A stretch of 7,826 nucleotides of DNA from Oscillospiraceae bacterium (GTDB lineage: Bacteria > Bacillota_A > Clostridia > Oscillospirales > CAG-272): assembly GCA_015064195.1 (NCBI GenBank), contig SVSO01000132.1, positions 1 to 7,826 of the forward strand, given 5' to 3'. This document shows positions 6,589 through 7,826 of the stretch, in pieces. Numbering within the stretch: the first letter of the stretch is position 1; the number at the start of each line of letters is the position of its first letter. Under the pieces are notes generated by a model, which was given only the letters and a program-made list of their open reading frames with translations, did not search any database and was not told the origin of the DNA. The position numbers and the translations under genes were made by a program.

Positions 6589-6800
6589 AGCCCGGCCTTG
6601 GCGTGTGCGCCAAGGTAACGAACAGCCCGGTGGGCTGTTCGTTAGGGCGTGGGCATAGCAGATGTACGCACCGCGGATGCAAGCGAGGCACCGTTGTTTG
6701 CACCACCGCACCCGCTCCCACCCGAAATGCGAGCGGGTGGCTAGCAGGACGCAAGCGTCCTGCTGGAAGCCCGGCCTTGGCGTGGGCTTAGCAGATGTAC
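6586..6800. repeat. Hairpin-rich intergenic repeat cluster
   Basis: There is no credible gene here. A 20-base unit GGAAGCCCGGCCTTGGCGTG occurs at 6586-6605 and again at 6765-6784. A 22-base unit ending in AGCAGATGTAC occurs at 6646-6667 and 6779-6800 with one mismatch. In the second copy the two units overlap; in the first they are separated by hairpins. Perfect hairpins are 6596-6603/6608-6615 (8 bp), 6616-6628/6632-6644 (13 bp, GGT loop) and 6743-6752/6755-6764 (10 bp). A looser one is 6709-6717/6731-6739 (9 bp). GGTGGGAGCGGG (6567-6578) and its complement CCCGCTCCCACC (6711-6722) bound a 156-bp section like terminal inverted repeats. The arrangement resembles REP/BIME or MITE-type intergenic elements; no transposase is present. 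Confidence 0.7.
6709..6722 (+). repeat. Direct partial copy of the tRNA-Tyr 3' end
   Basis: CACCCGCTCCCACC is identical to bases 6520-6533 in the tRNA acceptor/T-stem 3' strand and lies 189 bp downstream in the same orientation. Direct repeats of a tRNA 3' end are the usual trace of site-specific integration, but 14 bases is short. The copy is also part of the local hairpin cluster, so an att site is only one possibility. Confidence 0.55.
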
Positions 6801-6801
6801 A

Positions 6802-6813
6802 TATACCGGTATA
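6802..6813. promoter_or_regulatory. Perfect 12-bp palindrome, possible operator
   Basis: TATACCGGTATA is a perfect palindrome 50 bp upstream of the -35 box of the solute-binding protein gene. An 11-base match (TACCGGTATAC) recurs inside that gene at 7001-7011. Two such sites could serve a looping regulator, but the second has only an 8-bp perfect core. The call is tentative. Confidence 0.25.
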
Positions 6814-6862
6814 CCAATATTCTACCAGCTTGCCAATCTTCGAAAAAATATTCCCAAAAGCC

Positions 6863-6891
6863 TTGACAACAGCGATTGTGTGTGATATAAT
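6863..6891 (+). promoter_or_regulatory. Consensus promoter of the solute-binding lipoprotein gene
   Basis: TTGACA (6863-6868) and TATAAT (6886-6891) are perfect and 17 bp apart, with an extended -10 (TGA before TATAAT), as at the tRNA promoter. Predicted transcription start is near 6898, giving a leader of about 35 bases. Confidence 0.88.
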
Positions 6892-6932
6892 AAAATCACC
6901 CTAAAAATTCAGAAAGGATTTGGTATCTCACT

Positions 6933-7826
6933 ATGAAACACAGTCGCTCACTTTCGATTATTCTTCTCACAGCGCTTCTGGCTTCCGCCTCCTGCGGATC
7001 TACCGGTATACAAACTGACACCACTGCTTCCGACGGCGGTGAAACCACTGCCGCCCCCGTTTCCGACACCACCGTTGTCAATCTCGAATCCTCCGGCCTT
7101 GAGATCAAGGATTTTGGCGGCGATGATTTTAACGTCTTCGAGCTGGACGAATCCAGCGTCTATTTCTGCATCGACGCCGACGAATCCAACGGCGAACCCT
7201 TCAACGATGCCATTTTCAAGCGCAATGCCAAGATTGAGGATAAATACAACATCAATATTATTACAACTCCATGCGCTTCCAATAAATTTAACGCAACCGT
7301 CCGTCAGATCATCAACTCCGGCGACGGCGAGCATGATCTCGTTTACGGCACCATGGAGCACCTGTTCGGCCGTTCCCGCGAAGGTCTGTTCCTCGATTGG
7401 AGCACTCTGCCCTACACCGATCTCGATGCGGTCTGGTGGGACAAACAGGTCGTCGATCAGCTGACCATCGGCGACAAGATCTACGTGATGGAAGGCGACA
7501 TCTCCGCTCATGCAGAGACCCGCGTCTACACCATGCTGTTCAACAAGCAGATGTGCCGCGACCTGAATCTGGAGATGCCCTATCAGCTGGTGCGCGACGG
7601 AAAATGGACGGTTGACGCATTCAAGGGCTACATCACCGATGTCAACAACGACCTGAACGGCGACTCCAAGATGGACACCGAGGATCGCTGGGGCTTCCTC
7701 TCCGAATACGGCTACGCTTACACCCAGTACATCTCCAGCGGCGGACGCCTCATCGACAAGGACAACAGCGGCAATCTGCAGATCCTGCTGAACGAGAGCG
7801 GCAACATGGATCGCCTGATTGATGCC
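6933..7826 (+). CDS. Extracellular solute-binding lipoprotein of an ABC importer, 3' end beyond window
   Basis: The first 298 codons are present and the frame is open to the last base. Residues 1-20 form a lipoprotein signal peptide (basic MKHSR, hydrophobic core, then SAS before C21), so the protein should be lipid-anchored outside the membrane; the -3 Ser is not ideal for a lipobox. A Thr/Ser/Asp-rich linker (about 22-50) leads into a solute-binding fold (family-1-like, sugar/oligosaccharide type), with FNDAIFKRNAKIEDKYNINI (90-109) typical of clostridial members. Residues 240-251 (DLNGDSKMDTED) form an EF-hand/dockerin-like Ca-binding loop, followed by RWGF, a combination often seen in this group. 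Permease genes would be expected downstream but are not visible. The best ribosome site, AAAGGA (6913-6918), is 14 bases from the ATG, which is long. No better in-frame start was found, and this start gives the complete signal peptide. The ligand is not predictable. Confidence 0.88.
   Translation, partial: MKHSRSLSIILLTALLASASCGSTGIQTDTTASDGGETTAAPVSDTTVVNLESSGLEIKDFGGDDFNVFELDESSVYFCIDADESNGEPFNDAIFKRNAKIEDKYNINIITTPCASNKFNATVRQIINSGDGEHDLVYGTMEHLFGRSREGLFLDWSTLPYTDLDAVWWDKQVVDQLTIGDKIYVMEGDISAHAETRVYTMLFNKQMCRDLNLEMPYQLVRDGKWTVDAFKGYITDVNNDLNGDSKMDTEDRWGFLSEYGYAYTQYISSGGRLIDKDNSGNLQILLNESGNMDRLIDA

Noticed and set aside
6566..6722. CRISPR array or second tRNA
   Set aside because: The repeats are few, inverted as well as direct and of unequal spacing. 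The tRNA-like parts cover only the 3' end, with no anticodon arm.
6158..6754. Minus-strand frame of 198 codons across the tRNA and repeats
   Set aside because: Its middle (GAGGFGPPKSLTTDLQS) is the well-known spurious peptide made by translating the antisense of a class II tRNA. The rest covers hairpin repeats and the end of the DUF3737 gene.
6603..6904. Plus-strand frames of 62 and 80 codons in the intergenic repeats
   Set aside because: They lack ribosome sites, overlap perfect hairpins and the lipoprotein promoter, and have Cys/His/Arg-rich noise compositions.
6948..7511. Minus-strand frame of 187 codons opposite the lipoprotein gene
   Set aside because: Antisense shadow. The plus strand has a signal peptide, promoter and recognisable binding-protein sequence.

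Overview
The window looks like a chromosomal segment from an uncultured or little-studied member of the Clostridia (Firmicutes). The GC content is moderately high with a strong bias to C or G at third codon positions. Shine-Dalgarno sites are of the AGGAGG type and promoters are sigma-A-like (TTGACA-17-TATAAT). The protein families present (MacB-like fused ABC protein, BmrCD/TM287-288-type heterodimeric exporter, DUF3737, sugar-type solute-binding lipoprotein) are common in gut Clostridia. This assignment is inference; there is no rRNA or other marker gene in the window.

Layout. Bases 1-1344 (minus strand) hold the first 448 codons of a fused ATPase-permease of the MacB/FtsX class, running off the left edge. 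Behind it, on the same strand, is an unrecognised 107-residue protein (1433-1756). Bases 1757-1932 form a divergent promoter region. From 1933 two overlapping genes encode the two halves of a heterodimeric ABC exporter (1933-3696 and 3696-5483). A DUF3737 beta-helix protein follows 42 bp later (5526-6368). A tRNA-Tyr gene with its own consensus promoter and terminator lies at 6450-6534. Next comes about 300 bp of hairpin-rich, non-coding repeat DNA containing partial copies of the tRNA 3' end. The window ends inside a solute-binding lipoprotein gene (6933 to the right edge) with its own strong promoter.

How the parts may work together. The two exporter halves carry complementary defects: a Walker B Asp in place of Glu in the first, and a degenerate signature in the second. 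This is the expected pattern for an asymmetric drug/lipid exporter. The MacB-like gene and the exporter operon are read in opposite directions from promoters about 500 bp apart. These promoters share an almost identical palindrome placed identically over the end of the -10 box and the transcription start, so one repressor (not in the window, perhaps MarR-like) probably controls both. The MacB-like promoter also has two 9-bp direct repeats spaced 11 bp apart where its -35 box should be, the usual layout for an OmpR/PhoB-family response regulator. The most unusual structures in the window are therefore regulatory and intergenic rather than new proteins.
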